This document shows, one piece after another, positions 41,705 to 49,553 of a stretch of 64,000 nucleotides of DNA. Where the stretch lies: NCBI GenBank assembly GCA_900149785.2, contig FSSI02000025.1, positions 1-64,000 on the forward strand, given 5' to 3'. The stretch is from Sodalinema lacuna_A (lineage in GTDB: Bacteria > Cyanobacteriota > Cyanobacteriia > Cyanobacteriales > Geitlerinemataceae). The number at the start of each line of letters is the position of its first letter. Position 1 is the first letter of the stretch. The notes beneath the pieces are model-generated. The model was not told the origin of the DNA. It worked only from the letters and a program-made list of their open reading frames with translations, and made no database searches. A program made the translations under genes and the position numbers.

Positions 41705-44389
41705 TTAGTTTTTTTGGTATTTGCGGAAGCCGTCCAAAATATCGGCGAACGTCTTGGGGCCATACTTTTCAAAACCCACATCGTCTACAAAAGCAAAGTC
41801 ATACTTGACCTGCTGCTGCAACCGGTTTACGTCCTCGCACCACTGCCGCAAACGCTCGATTTTTGGGCGCACGTCTAGGTCTTCCTGACCCTTGGTTTCA
41901 ACAATCACTACACGCCCATCGTTCAATCGCACAATAAAATCGGGATAGTAGTTTGAAATGTCGCCAGCGGCGTTGACATAATCCAGCTTGAAATGCACCG
42001 CGAGATAGTTCTTGGCATAAGCGGCCACGTCTGGGCATTGTTCTAGGAAAGTGGCGAACTTTAGCTCAAACTGGCTGTCACCAATTACCCGGTTGAACAC
42101 CGATTTTTGGGAAATCATGTAGCCTTGATCTTTCACCACAAACGGCCGGGTCTTGCGTAGCCCGATGGTGTCCCGGATTTCGGCATCGCCTTTGTCGCGA
42201 ACGGTCAGCGCGTTAATCGCCCGTTTGAAGGTCTCGATCACCGTTTTTGTGGCGGCTACTTCCGAGAGGTTGCGCAAGGTATTGGCGGATTCGAGATCCA
42301 CCGTTCTGCCAAACAGGGCGTCGCGCACAAAACCCTTCACTTTGCCATAGAGTATGTCATAACCGCTGACTAGCCGCAGTTCCTTCATGATTGTCTGGGT
42401 GAAATATGCGATCACACTCCGGTAGTCCGCAACACCGGCACTATTCAACACCGTCGTGTGGCTTACTTCACCCGTGGTGATATCCTTGAAGACGATCTCG
42501 CGCTGTTCTTCCTCGCTAAATGACTTATAGGCGACTGTCTGAAAGGAAAAATCACTAGGGTCGAGATCCGCTAGGTTCTTGTATTCCCGATACACCCTCG
42601 GCGTCAATACCGGGATCTCGATATCGAGATCATCAATGTCCTTTTGGGGGTTATCATTGTCTACCTCCACGATGAGCGGCGTTTTCGGCTTCGTACCTTG
42701 GCCCATGGCCTTGCGTTCGAGTTCAACGCCCTCGGCCTGAATCGACTCCACAAAATCCATAAAGGCATCCGTACCCACGACGCTCACATACTCTTCCGTA
42801 TTGCCCGGATACATTTTGCGCAAACCCCGCCCTAGGGTCTGCTCCGGCAGAATGTTGCTCTTGGCTGAATAGGCGCGCAAGCCGACAATGGTGGTCACAT
42901 TCTTGACATCCCAGCCTTCTTTGAGCATCAGTACCGAAACAATCGCCTTGTAGGGGCTGTCGTAGGAGTCGATCTCGTTGGCCTGTTGGCGCAGCCGTTC
43001 CAGCTCTTCTTTCTTTTTGCCGGATTGCGCCTCGGAAATTTCTCCGTTTTTCTTGGTGTGGATGGTTAGCACTGCCCCGGCAAAATCAGAGTAGCGGTTC
43101 TCCAGATACTCAGCCACCTCGTCACAGTTGCGCGTGTCATCGGTCATGATGAAGAGGATCACCTTCTTGCCCAGCTTCTGGTGTTCGTCGTAAGCCTTGC
43201 GCCATTCGATCACCCCAAGGTCGAGATAATCAGCATACTTTTCGGTGAACTTCGCGCTTTGCTTCTCGGCCAGCTTTGCCCGGCTGGCTGCGTCCGGCAG
43301 AACCGGGTGCTTGACTACATTCTGCGAAATCGCCTCGACCAAGGCATAATCGGCCACGGTTTGCACGAAGATTGCGCCGTTGTTATGCTTGGGCGTTGCC
43401 GTTACATCTACTTGCAGGCTTAAGGCGCTATCCTTCTGTAACAGCCGGTTATGAATATCCTCAATCGACTTGAACCATGCCAGCTTCGCATCGTGGATAT
43501 GGTGCGCCTCGTCGTTAAGAATCATCAGTTCGTCGATGTCCCGCACAATCATGCCCAGATCCACATTAGAATCGGTGGTCTTGCCTGTCGGCCGTTTCCC
43601 GAAGAAATAGTCCATGGTGTTCTCGTCGTCGGGTGAGGGCATGACCTCCTCGCCAGAATAGACCCGATGGATATTAGTCAGGAAGATATTACCCGTGGCA
43701 CGGGTCACGTTCACCTCATCTTGCTTATGCAGGGTAAGCTGAAAGTCGTCGCGCCAGTTGCGTCCGTCATAGCCATTGTCCGGTAGCACCGGATCGTCGA
43801 AGAAAATCCGCAGGCCCTGGAAGTCGTGATAAATCCGGTCTAGCACGATGATGTTGGGTGCGATGACCAGAAAATTGCGCGACAATTCCGAAGCAGGTTC
43901 ATAGAGCTTGTGGTAGAAGCTCCACGCCAGGGCCAAGCTCATCACCTTGGTTTTGCCGCTGCCGGTGGCCATTTTGATGACATAGCGCCGCCAGCTCTCG
44001 TCAAACATCCCCGCTGACACCGCGCCGCTGGAATCGAAGCGCATCAGGTCATATTTATCCTTTGCCTTCACCACGTCGTAGAGATAGACAATGGTTTCAA
44101 TGGCCTCGCGCTGGGCGAAGTAGTAACGAAAGTTGAACGTACTGCCGTCGGCTTTGAGCAGCAGGTGCGGCTCCTCGAACCACCAGTTGAGCAGGCTCTT
44201 GCTGGTATCGCTCGCGTCCTCATAGCCGCTGTCGCGAAACTCCTTCACCTTGCGGCGCAGCTGCGCAACTAGGGGCGGCATGAGCTTGTCCATGGTGTTC
44301 TCGCGCAAAGCCTCGTCTGCCGGGAACCAGCGAACCTCCGGGTCGAGGATCGCGTGCGGGGAGTCGGGGAAGTCGGGGTGTAGTGCCAT
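41705..44389 (-). CDS. res: Type III restriction endonuclease subunit Res
   Basis: An 894-residue protein. Type III Res subunits translocate along DNA with an SF2 motor and cleave when meeting another complex. Walker A is ATGSGKT (141-147), the DEAH box is NDEAHHIHD, and motif VI-like ILPEQTLGRGLRKMYPG is present. The C-terminal nuclease domain has PDFIVRLNDGRVVIVETKG (about 835-855), the PD-(D/E)XK core. The whole protein appears intact. The ATG at 44389 is used; TTG at 44395 is also possible. A 55-residue gene ends 2 nt before it, and mod lies two genes upstream, an unusual order with two genes inserted. Confidence 0.93.
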   Translation of the reverse strand: MALHPDFPDSPHAILDPEVRWFPADEALRENTMDKLMPPLVAQLRRKVKEFRDSGYEDASDTSKSLLNWWFEEPHLLLKADGSTFNFRYYFAQREAIETIVYLYDVVKAKDKYDLMRFDSSGAVSAGMFDESWRRYVIKMATGSGKTKVMSLALAWSFYHKLYEPASELSRNFLVIAPNIIVLDRIYHDFQGLRIFFDDPVLPDNGYDGRNWRDDFQLTLHKQDEVNVTRATGNIFLTNIHRVYSGEEVMPSPDDENTMDYFFGKRPTGKTTDSNVDLGMIVRDIDELMILNDEAHHIHDAKLAWFKSIEDIHNRLLQKDSALSLQVDVTATPKHNNGAIFVQTVADYALVEAISQNVVKHPVLPDAASRAKLAEKQSAKFTEKYADYLDLGVIEWRKAYDEHQKLGKKVILFIMTDDTRNCDEVAEYLENRYSDFAGAVLTIHTKKNGEISEAQSGKKKEELERLRQQANEIDSYDSPYKAIVSVLMLKEGWDVKNVTTIVGLRAYSAKSNILPEQTLGRGLRKMYPGNTEEYVSVVGTDAFMDFVESIQAEGVELERKAMGQGTKPKTPLIVEVDNDNPQKDIDDLDIEIPVLTPRVYREYKNLADLDPSDFSFQTVAYKSFSEEEQREIVFKDITTGEVSHTTVLNSAGVADYRSVIAYFTQTIMKELRLVSGYDILYGKVKGFVRDALFGRTVDLESANTLRNLSEVAATKTVIETFKRAINALTVRDKGDAEIRDTIGLRKTRPFVVKDQGYMISQKSVFNRVIGDSQFELKFATFLEQCPDVAAYAKNYLAVHFKLDYVNAAGDISNYYPDFIVRLNDGRVVIVETKGQEDLDVRPKIERLRQWCEDVNRLQQQVKYDFAFVDDVGFEKYGPKTFADILDGFRKYQKN

Positions 44390-44391
44390 CG

Positions 44392-44559
44392 TCAACCTTT
44401 ATCTTTCTCTATAGTTTCACCGGGTTCGAGTCGCACTAGCTGCCCGTTTTGGTAGATGACGGCGTATTGACCGAGTCGTTGTTTTTGTTCCAGTGCCTTG
44501 ACAACTGCACGCTGCAAGACTTCTTTTGCTTGTTGTGACAGGCGTTGTGTTTCATTCAT
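44392..44559 (-). CDS. Small unknown protein encoded between zeta-like kinase and res
   Basis: A 55-residue protein starting MNETQRLSQQAKEVLQRA and ending GETIEKDKG. It is charged and predicted to be a helix (1-28) followed by a short beta stretch (YAVIYQNGQLVRLEP). It overlaps the zeta-like gene by 8 nt and ends 2 nt before the res ATG. Similar very short partners accompany zeta-type kinases in other bacteria, so it could act as an antitoxin. This is inferred from size and position; no family was recognised. Confidence 0.62.
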   Translation of the reverse strand: MNETQRLSQQAKEVLQRAVVKALEQKQRLGQYAVIYQNGQLVRLEPGETIEKDKG

Positions 44560-45133
44560 GTGGCATCTCTTTTAACATGGCATCGTAACGTGTTTGGTCT
44601 TCCACTTGCCGACCAGCGACATCCTGATAAAAGATCACGGTGGGGGTTTCTCCAGAGTTATCGAGACAAACAGTCAAACTGCACAAGGGCGCATAGTGTT
44701 TCAGGAGATTGGCGATACTACGTGGATAACGGCGGGCGATGGACTCACGCGGAATATCATGACCACCATGGGCGACTCGTTCAGCAACGCGCGCGATGGA
44801 CATCTCAATGCTTGGCAGCCACAAATAGTAAAGATAGACCTGCCAACGGTCAGCTAGCAACTGCCGTATCAATTGCAAATAGGTTTTTCCGGATAGGGTT
44901 GTCTCGAAGGCGAAATCTTCGCGACGCTCGATGTATCGGTTAATTTCACGCAGAAATAGCCGACTTGCGGCTAGCCACTCACGTTCCGGCGATAGGGGTG
45001 ATAGCCCAGCAGCAATCAGATCGGCATTGACGAAATTCCGGCAATTTGCTACCTCAGGCAGCCAATTCATGGCGAACGTGGTTTTACCGGCCCCGTTCGG
45101 TCCGGCGACGATAGTGCAGATAGGCGCACTCAT
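44552..45133 (-). CDS. Zeta toxin-like P-loop kinase
   Basis: A 193-residue P-loop protein. Walker A is GPNGAGKT at residues 11-18 and a likely catalytic segment is NADLIAAGLSPLSPE near 37, followed by FAFETTLSGKTYL near 75, the hallmark of zeta/UNAG-kinase-like proteins. The classical zeta toxin phosphorylates UDP-N-acetylglucosamine, blocking cell-wall synthesis; other relatives have unknown targets. Its ATG overlaps the mod stop (ATGA at 45130-45133), so it is coupled to mod. It carries no separate epsilon-type antitoxin gene; the neighbouring 55-residue gene might substitute. Its target here is unknown. Confidence 0.82.
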   Translation of the reverse strand: MSAPICTIVAGPNGAGKTTFAMNWLPEVANCRNFVNADLIAAGLSPLSPEREWLAASRLFLREINRYIERREDFAFETTLSGKTYLQLIRQLLADRWQVYLYYLWLPSIEMSIARVAERVAHGGHDIPRESIARRYPRSIANLLKHYAPLCSLTVCLDNSGETPTVIFYQDVAGRQVEDQTRYDAMLKEMPHE

Positions 45134-47265
45134 ACCGTAACCTCCACAATGGTCATGGTGTCGTTACCAAAAATATCCACCACCTTGACTGCAATCTTGT
45201 GCCGCCCTGAGATCACCTCATGGGCCACGCTTTTCAGCTCCAGTGAGCGATCTTTCTTGGTGCGGAAGCTCTGCCACTCGTTTTCAAAGATAAAATCGCC
45301 AGTCCATTCCTCACGAATTTCGCCGCTTGCGGGGTCTTTCACCCGGATGATTTCGCGTTTGCTTTCAAAGTCGAAATCGACGCTCCAATAATCGATCCAG
45401 TCTGTCCAATGTTGGGTAAGCGGTTCGCGCTGGATCATGCCTTTCTTGTCCTTGATCAGCTTCACAATTTGCCCCTTCTCGACCACAATCTGGCTCCCCG
45501 ACTTTTTCTTGCTCAGGGCTTCTTCGGCCTGGGCGATACTGTCTTGGGAGTAGAAAACAGAAAAGTCGGTCAACTCGACTGCAACTGTGGGCGGCTGGCC
45601 TTTCTTCCTCTTCTTCACATGAGGCTTGACCTCGATGTAGCTGACATCGTGGAAAACCACCTGATTTTTCTCTACTGCTCGTTTGTCGAAAACCTCGGCA
45701 GGGATGTATTTGGGCGCGATGTCGATACCTTTGCCCCGTGCTTCGTCAAGCACGTTGGGAAACAGTCCCATCTCGAACTCGAAGCCAAGGATATCTACCT
45801 TGGTGATGTGCTTTTTGCGGCATTCCAGGATAATCTCTTCGACGAACAGCCGCGTCACTGGCAGGTTCACCGGCCCCACCGCTACCAGTCGCCCGGCCTT
45901 CTTGCCGTGAAACTGCGCGAACTGTTCGACTTTTTCTGCCCGGTAAGCATTCAAAATCAGGTCGAGAAATGCGGCTTCTTTCTGCGCTAACTGCTGTCGT
46001 TGTTCATCTTCGCGCAGGTTGGGGTTGATACCTACAAAGTGCTGACGCTCGTATTTACCGAGGTTGAGGATTTCAAAGGCGCGGTAGTTCTTGCCGTTGG
46101 CTTTAAGCTGTCGCTGCACGCCAATCATGCGCTTGCGGGTAGTGTGGATAGCGAATTTGCCGAGATCAGTACAAATCCATTTGCGGCCCAGCTTCTCCGC
46201 CACCGCTGCTGTGGTGCCAGAGCCGCAGAAAAAGTCAGCGACGAGGTCGCCTTCGTTGGAGGATGCTTTGATGATGCGATCAACTAAAGTTTCTGGTTTT
46301 TGAGTTGTATAGCCTAGATTTTCTGTCCGGTCTGCTGGCTGTAACATTGAAAGTCGCCAAACATCATCAACAGATCGTCGATCTGTTTCTATGTACACAA
46401 CTTTTCCATTTTTATCCTTTGCATTCACCAGTTTCTGGGTGTTTTTATCCCATACACGTTTTATTTGACGTACTGTTTCGCCCCGTTGTTCATATTGTCT
46501 TTCAAACACTTTCTTTTCTGATTTTGAATACCACAAAATAGTGTCATGGTTCGAGGCAAACCGATTGATGTTTCCTTGCATCTTATTATAGTAATACCAA
46601 ACCACTTCATTGCAAAACCTATCTGCACCAAAGATTTCATCCAGTACAGATCGCATAAGATGGCTAACATGCCAATCGCAATGCACGTAAATACTTCCAT
46701 CCTCTGCCAGCAGATCCCGCATAAGAATCAGCCGCTCATAGATCATGCTGATAAACGAATCCGCCCCCTTCCCCCAAGTGTCACGGTAGGCGATTTCTTC
46801 GAGAATGTTGGGCTTCTTGGTGAAGGTATCGCCCCCGATCTCGATATCCATGGAGAAATCCGCGCCTACATCGAACGGCGGGTCAATGTAGATCAACTTC
46901 AGCCCGCCCTGGGCCTCGATCGCTTCCCGCAGTGGCCCATTCTTAAGTGATGACAAAACCAGCTTGTTATCGCCCCAGATCAGCTTGTTCGTCCAGCCCT
47001 TGAGCTGCCGCCCGCGCGCATCCACATCAAACAGGCTCATCTGCATCGCCGTATCTGACGGCTTCTCGGCCCGTGGCTCATCCACCTGCTCAATAGTCTG
47101 AAACGGTAGCACGAGATTGCAGACCTCATTCGTTTTGCCATTCCAGACCAACTCCACCTCTCGCTTGTCCTCAAACAACCAGAAGCGATACTTCTCTGGC
47201 AGTTCCTTATCTGCTTCGAGATAGCGGATGATCTCCTGTTTTTCCTGGTCGGTCAGTTTCAGCAT
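45130..47265 (-). CDS. mod: Type III DNA methyltransferase subunit Mod
   Basis: A 711-residue beta-class DNA adenine methyltransferase; motif IV DPPF is at 128-131 (family DPPY) and motif I FCGSGT at 346-351, the reverse order expected for this class. Mod reads the recognition sequence for both methylation and restriction. The region between the two motifs (about 220-315) is the target-recognition domain and its DNA (about 46320-46620) is clearly richer in A and T than the flanking mod sequence, as seen where recognition domains have been exchanged. The gene otherwise looks intact. Its end overlaps the zeta-like gene by 4 nt. Confidence 0.93.
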   Translation of the reverse strand: MLKLTDQEKQEIIRYLEADKELPEKYRFWLFEDKREVELVWNGKTNEVCNLVLPFQTIEQVDEPRAEKPSDTAMQMSLFDVDARGRQLKGWTNKLIWGDNKLVLSSLKNGPLREAIEAQGGLKLIYIDPPFDVGADFSMDIEIGGDTFTKKPNILEEIAYRDTWGKGADSFISMIYERLILMRDLLAEDGSIYVHCDWHVSHLMRSVLDEIFGADRFCNEVVWYYYNKMQGNINRFASNHDTILWYSKSEKKVFERQYEQRGETVRQIKRVWDKNTQKLVNAKDKNGKVVYIETDRRSVDDVWRLSMLQPADRTENLGYTTQKPETLVDRIIKASSNEGDLVADFFCGSGTTAAVAEKLGRKWICTDLGKFAIHTTRKRMIGVQRQLKANGKNYRAFEILNLGKYERQHFVGINPNLREDEQRQQLAQKEAAFLDLILNAYRAEKVEQFAQFHGKKAGRLVAVGPVNLPVTRLFVEEIILECRKKHITKVDILGFEFEMGLFPNVLDEARGKGIDIAPKYIPAEVFDKRAVEKNQVVFHDVSYIEVKPHVKKRKKGQPPTVAVELTDFSVFYSQDSIAQAEEALSKKKSGSQIVVEKGQIVKLIKDKKGMIQREPLTQHWTDWIDYWSVDFDFESKREIIRVKDPASGEIREEWTGDFIFENEWQSFRTKKDRSLELKSVAHEVISGRHKIAVKVVDIFGNDTMTIVEVTV

Positions 47266-47612
47266 TGGATGCCCTTATCTTTTATCCGTAAAAACCCCAA
47301 ATATCTGATTTCGACTTGGCTCAAACTGAATCAACCCAGCCAACGCCGAATGCCCACAGTCGATTCACATCTCGCACCTTAACTGCGTCCCCGTGGTGCG
47401 ATCTCCTATAAAACTGCCACCAGGATACTACAAGTTACCCCCGCCAGACAACTCCGATACCATCACCGCTGGGGCCGTGATGATATCCTGGACTTTGCCC
47501 CATCGTTCGCCTTGAGTTGTCGGCTGTTTCACTTAGCCCACCTCACTTTGTTCGAAATAAAGATCGCTCGCACATCCGGTGCAGCTAAGGGTTATACTCT
47601 ACAGACAATTGT
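47266..47612. other. 347-nt upstream region of the mod operon, no gene seen
   Basis: No gene was recognised. This stretch must contain the promoter of the minus-strand mod operon. No GCGATCGC octamer is present. A reading frame at 47585-47767 on the minus strand is only an alternative frame of the KTSC gene. Confidence 0.4.
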
Positions 47613-47813
47613 TTAACAATGGTAGCGTTCTCGAATATGGTGAGCGTAATATTTTCCATGAGAGCTAGCATCAAGAAGCCCAAGAAAAATGTTCTGCGGT
47701 ACTCGGCAAAAGATATAAGTACCACTATCTTTGAATTGGATCTGCATTCGTCGGTTACTTGAATCATAACCGACAGCAGTTATGGCTGAGGAACGAACGG
47801 AAATCATCTTCAT
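47613..47813 (-). CDS. KTSC domain protein
   Basis: A 66-residue protein that is a single KTSC domain: VRSSAITAVGYDSSNRRMQI at the start, IFCRVPQNIFLGLLDA in the middle and HGKYYAHHIRERYHC at the end. The family is found in bacteria and phages, often near nucleic-acid enzymes; the function is not established. It is placed between the type III operon and DUF2188, both on the minus strand. The start MKMISVRSS is typical; MISV is an alternative. Confidence 0.8.
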   Translation of the reverse strand: MKMISVRSSAITAVGYDSSNRRMQIQFKDSGTYIFCRVPQNIFLGLLDASSHGKYYAHHIRERYHC

Positions 47814-47832
47814 CTAAAGCCAACCTGAATAA

Positions 47833-48081
47833 TTAGTGTTCAGTATCACGTGGTGGGTTGGGATCATTACCTGGAGCTATGGTGTCCTTACTACGAATTT
47901 TTCCGTCCTTCCCTTTCGTCGTAAGTTCTCCCCCACCTGACTTACGTAGCATTTCTCGGGCTTCATTCTCAGCTTCTTTCTGAGTCGAATGCAATCCAGC
48001 CGCTTTTGAAGCGGAATTTTTCTTGTTGGCCCAATTTCCATCAGAGTTACGGTAAACCATGCGATCCTGATCTTTTGACAT
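47833..48081 (-). CDS. DUF2188 protein
   Basis: An 82-residue protein from M 48081. DUF2188 features are MVYRNSDGNWANKKNSASKA at the start, STQKEAENEAREMLRKSGGG in the middle, and GKDGKIRSKDTIAPGNDPNP at the end. The function is unknown; members often occur near restriction or toxin genes. An upstream ATG at 48108 would add nine residues. It reads toward the KTSC gene 20 nt away, suggesting a small operon. Confidence 0.78.
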   Translation of the reverse strand: MSKDQDRMVYRNSDGNWANKKNSASKAAGLHSTQKEAENEAREMLRKSGGGELTTKGKDGKIRSKDTIAPGNDPNPPRDTEH

Positions 48082-48301
48082 AAGCCTTGTCCTCACTATA
48101 GGGTTCAATTTTTGCCATGCTAGCGCTTTTACTAAGAGATCAGCTAATAGTGAGGTGGCATTTTTGGTGTGGATTACCGAACATTTTATTAAACAGCAAC
48201 TATATGTAGCATTTTTGGCGTCCGGGTTGGCAAAGTCTATAGCAAGAGTTTGCTAAAAGCTTGATGGTTCTGGGAGGGGGCAGAAGTATGGCTAACCACA
48301 A

Positions 48302-48547
48302 TCATCGCCAGTCATTGGTGTCTAAACTCCTAAAATCCTCCGTTAGCCCTTCAATATCATAGTGCAGAAGAATTTGTCGAGATGATAGGACTCGTTGAAA
48401 TTGAAGCTGATCAAGTCCTGCAAGATGACTGGCTTGTTCCAGGGTTAACCGCTCTTGCTGAAATAAAAGAATGGCAATTTCTTGTAACATCTCTGACCGA
48501 GAGAGTTGGGCTGACTTGAGGATATAATCTGGAATGACAAGACTCAT
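48302..48547 (-). CDS. UPF0175 (antitoxin-like) protein
   Basis: An 81-residue protein of the UPF0175 family, starting MSLVIPDYILKSAQLS at 48547 with a GGAGGAATT ribosome site. LQEIAILLFQQERLTLEQAS and AGLDQLQFQRVL are typical. Family members are DNA-binding-like small proteins that are often found paired with PIN toxins. Here it lies 61 nt after a vapC gene, whose own antitoxin precedes it. A second toxin partner for this gene is not seen, so it may be an orphan or a second antitoxin. Confidence 0.78.
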   Translation of the reverse strand: MSLVIPDYILKSAQLSRSEMLQEIAILLFQQERLTLEQASHLAGLDQLQFQRVLSSRQILLHYDIEGLTEDFRSLDTNDWR

Positions 48548-48608
48548 AATTCCTCCAATTTTGGTTCTTGATGATTTGGGACTATGTTGATTGGCATTGA
48601 TCGTACAT

Positions 48609-49013
48609 CTAAATTTGTCGCCAATTTTCGGTCTGTAAACCTGTAACTCGCTCAAATTCTCGCTGGTTTGCTGTCACCATAATCAAGTTATGTTGAAGTG
48701 CCGTAGCTGCGATTAAGACATCGTAAGCACCAATCGGTTGCCCCTGGGATTTGAGGGCGGAACGGATGTGAGCAGTTTGTTCCGCTTCTACAACGCCGAA
48801 AGGCAAAATGGTTACAGAAGATAAAATGCTAGTAATTGCAGGTTCAATCTTCTGAGCACGTTGCAGATTGAGTGCCAATCCATAGCGTAACTCCATCACT
48901 GTAACTGACGAAATGGCAATATCAGCGGGTAAGGTTTGTTTGAACCTGGCTGTGGTTCCAGCCTCACCTTTGATGAAATCACTGATGACGCAAGTGTCAA
49001 GGAGGTAACGCAT
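48609..49013 (-). CDS. vapC: VapC-type PIN-domain toxin
   Basis: A 134-residue PIN nuclease from ATG 49013. The catalytic acids are D6 (LLDTCVISDF), E41 or so (VTVMELRYGL), D97 (GAYDVLIAATAL) and a late D/N. PIN toxins cut RNA, often initiator or other tRNAs, when unbound. Its start overlaps the antitoxin stop by 1 nt (TGATG), so the two are co-translated. The genomic neighbourhood is an accessory island. Confidence 0.9.
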   Translation of the reverse strand: MRYLLDTCVISDFIKGEAGTTARFKQTLPADIAISSVTVMELRYGLALNLQRAQKIEPAITSILSSVTILPFGVVEAEQTAHIRSALKSQGQPIGAYDVLIAATALQHNLIMVTANQREFERVTGLQTENWRQI

Positions 49014-49246
49014 CAAAATAGCTCCGGGTCACGAGGCGGACGCAGTTCATCTCGGTAAGATTCAAATGCTGGAAAGTCAGGATTTGCTTCGTAGGACAAG
49101 ATTATCTCTGACCAATGAGGTGTAGAACGTTGTGTTGTTTGACGTAAAGCTTGCAAAATTATGGTTTGCAATGGAACCTTAGATTGCTCGGCTTGACGGA
49201 TTAAGTCTTGTTCAAGATCTGGTGGTAAATCAATTTTGATTTGCAT
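49013..49246 (-). CDS. vapB: VapB-like antitoxin
   Basis: A 77-residue protein starting MQIKIDLPPDLEQDLIRQA at 49246. The N-terminal part is a short ribbon-helix-helix-like DNA-binding motif; the C-terminal tail (FESYRDELRPPRDPELF) resembles the toxin-binding end of VapB-type antitoxins. The frame is open further upstream, but no ribosome site supports a longer form. It overlaps the vapC start by 1 nt. The promoter lies upstream of 49246 and is probably autoregulated, by analogy. Confidence 0.78.
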   Translation of the reverse strand: MQIKIDLPPDLEQDLIRQAEQSKVPLQTIILQALRQTTQRSTPHWSEIILSYEANPDFPAFESYRDELRPPRDPELF

Positions 49247-49553
49247 TAGAGTTCTCCGGTCAATAGATTTTTTCAAAAAAAACAGATTATATCCGTTGCC
49301 GTAGGGGCCTAACCCACCCCTTGTATATAAGTTATTGATGATTAAGGACGATATTAAAGACACTATTATGAATGATAACTCAGTCGGGGTGCATCAGAAT
49401 CCCAGTTCAGGGTGAGAACGACTGGAGGGGACGATCGCCCTGTTTCCCTCCCACTTCAACACCCTTGCCAACTCCAGAATTTGCCAGAATTTGCCTTAAA
49501 ATAACAAGGTGCGACTCATAAAAGAATTATTAAGAATTACTACAAAAACCCTT

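Noticed and set aside
45409..45990. Plus-strand frame (193 codons) inside mod
   Set aside because: It is antisense to mod with no recognisable domain or ribosome site.
47585..47767. Minus-strand 60-codon frame over the KTSC gene
   Set aside because: It overlaps the KTSC gene in another frame, and only the KTSC frame has family motifs.
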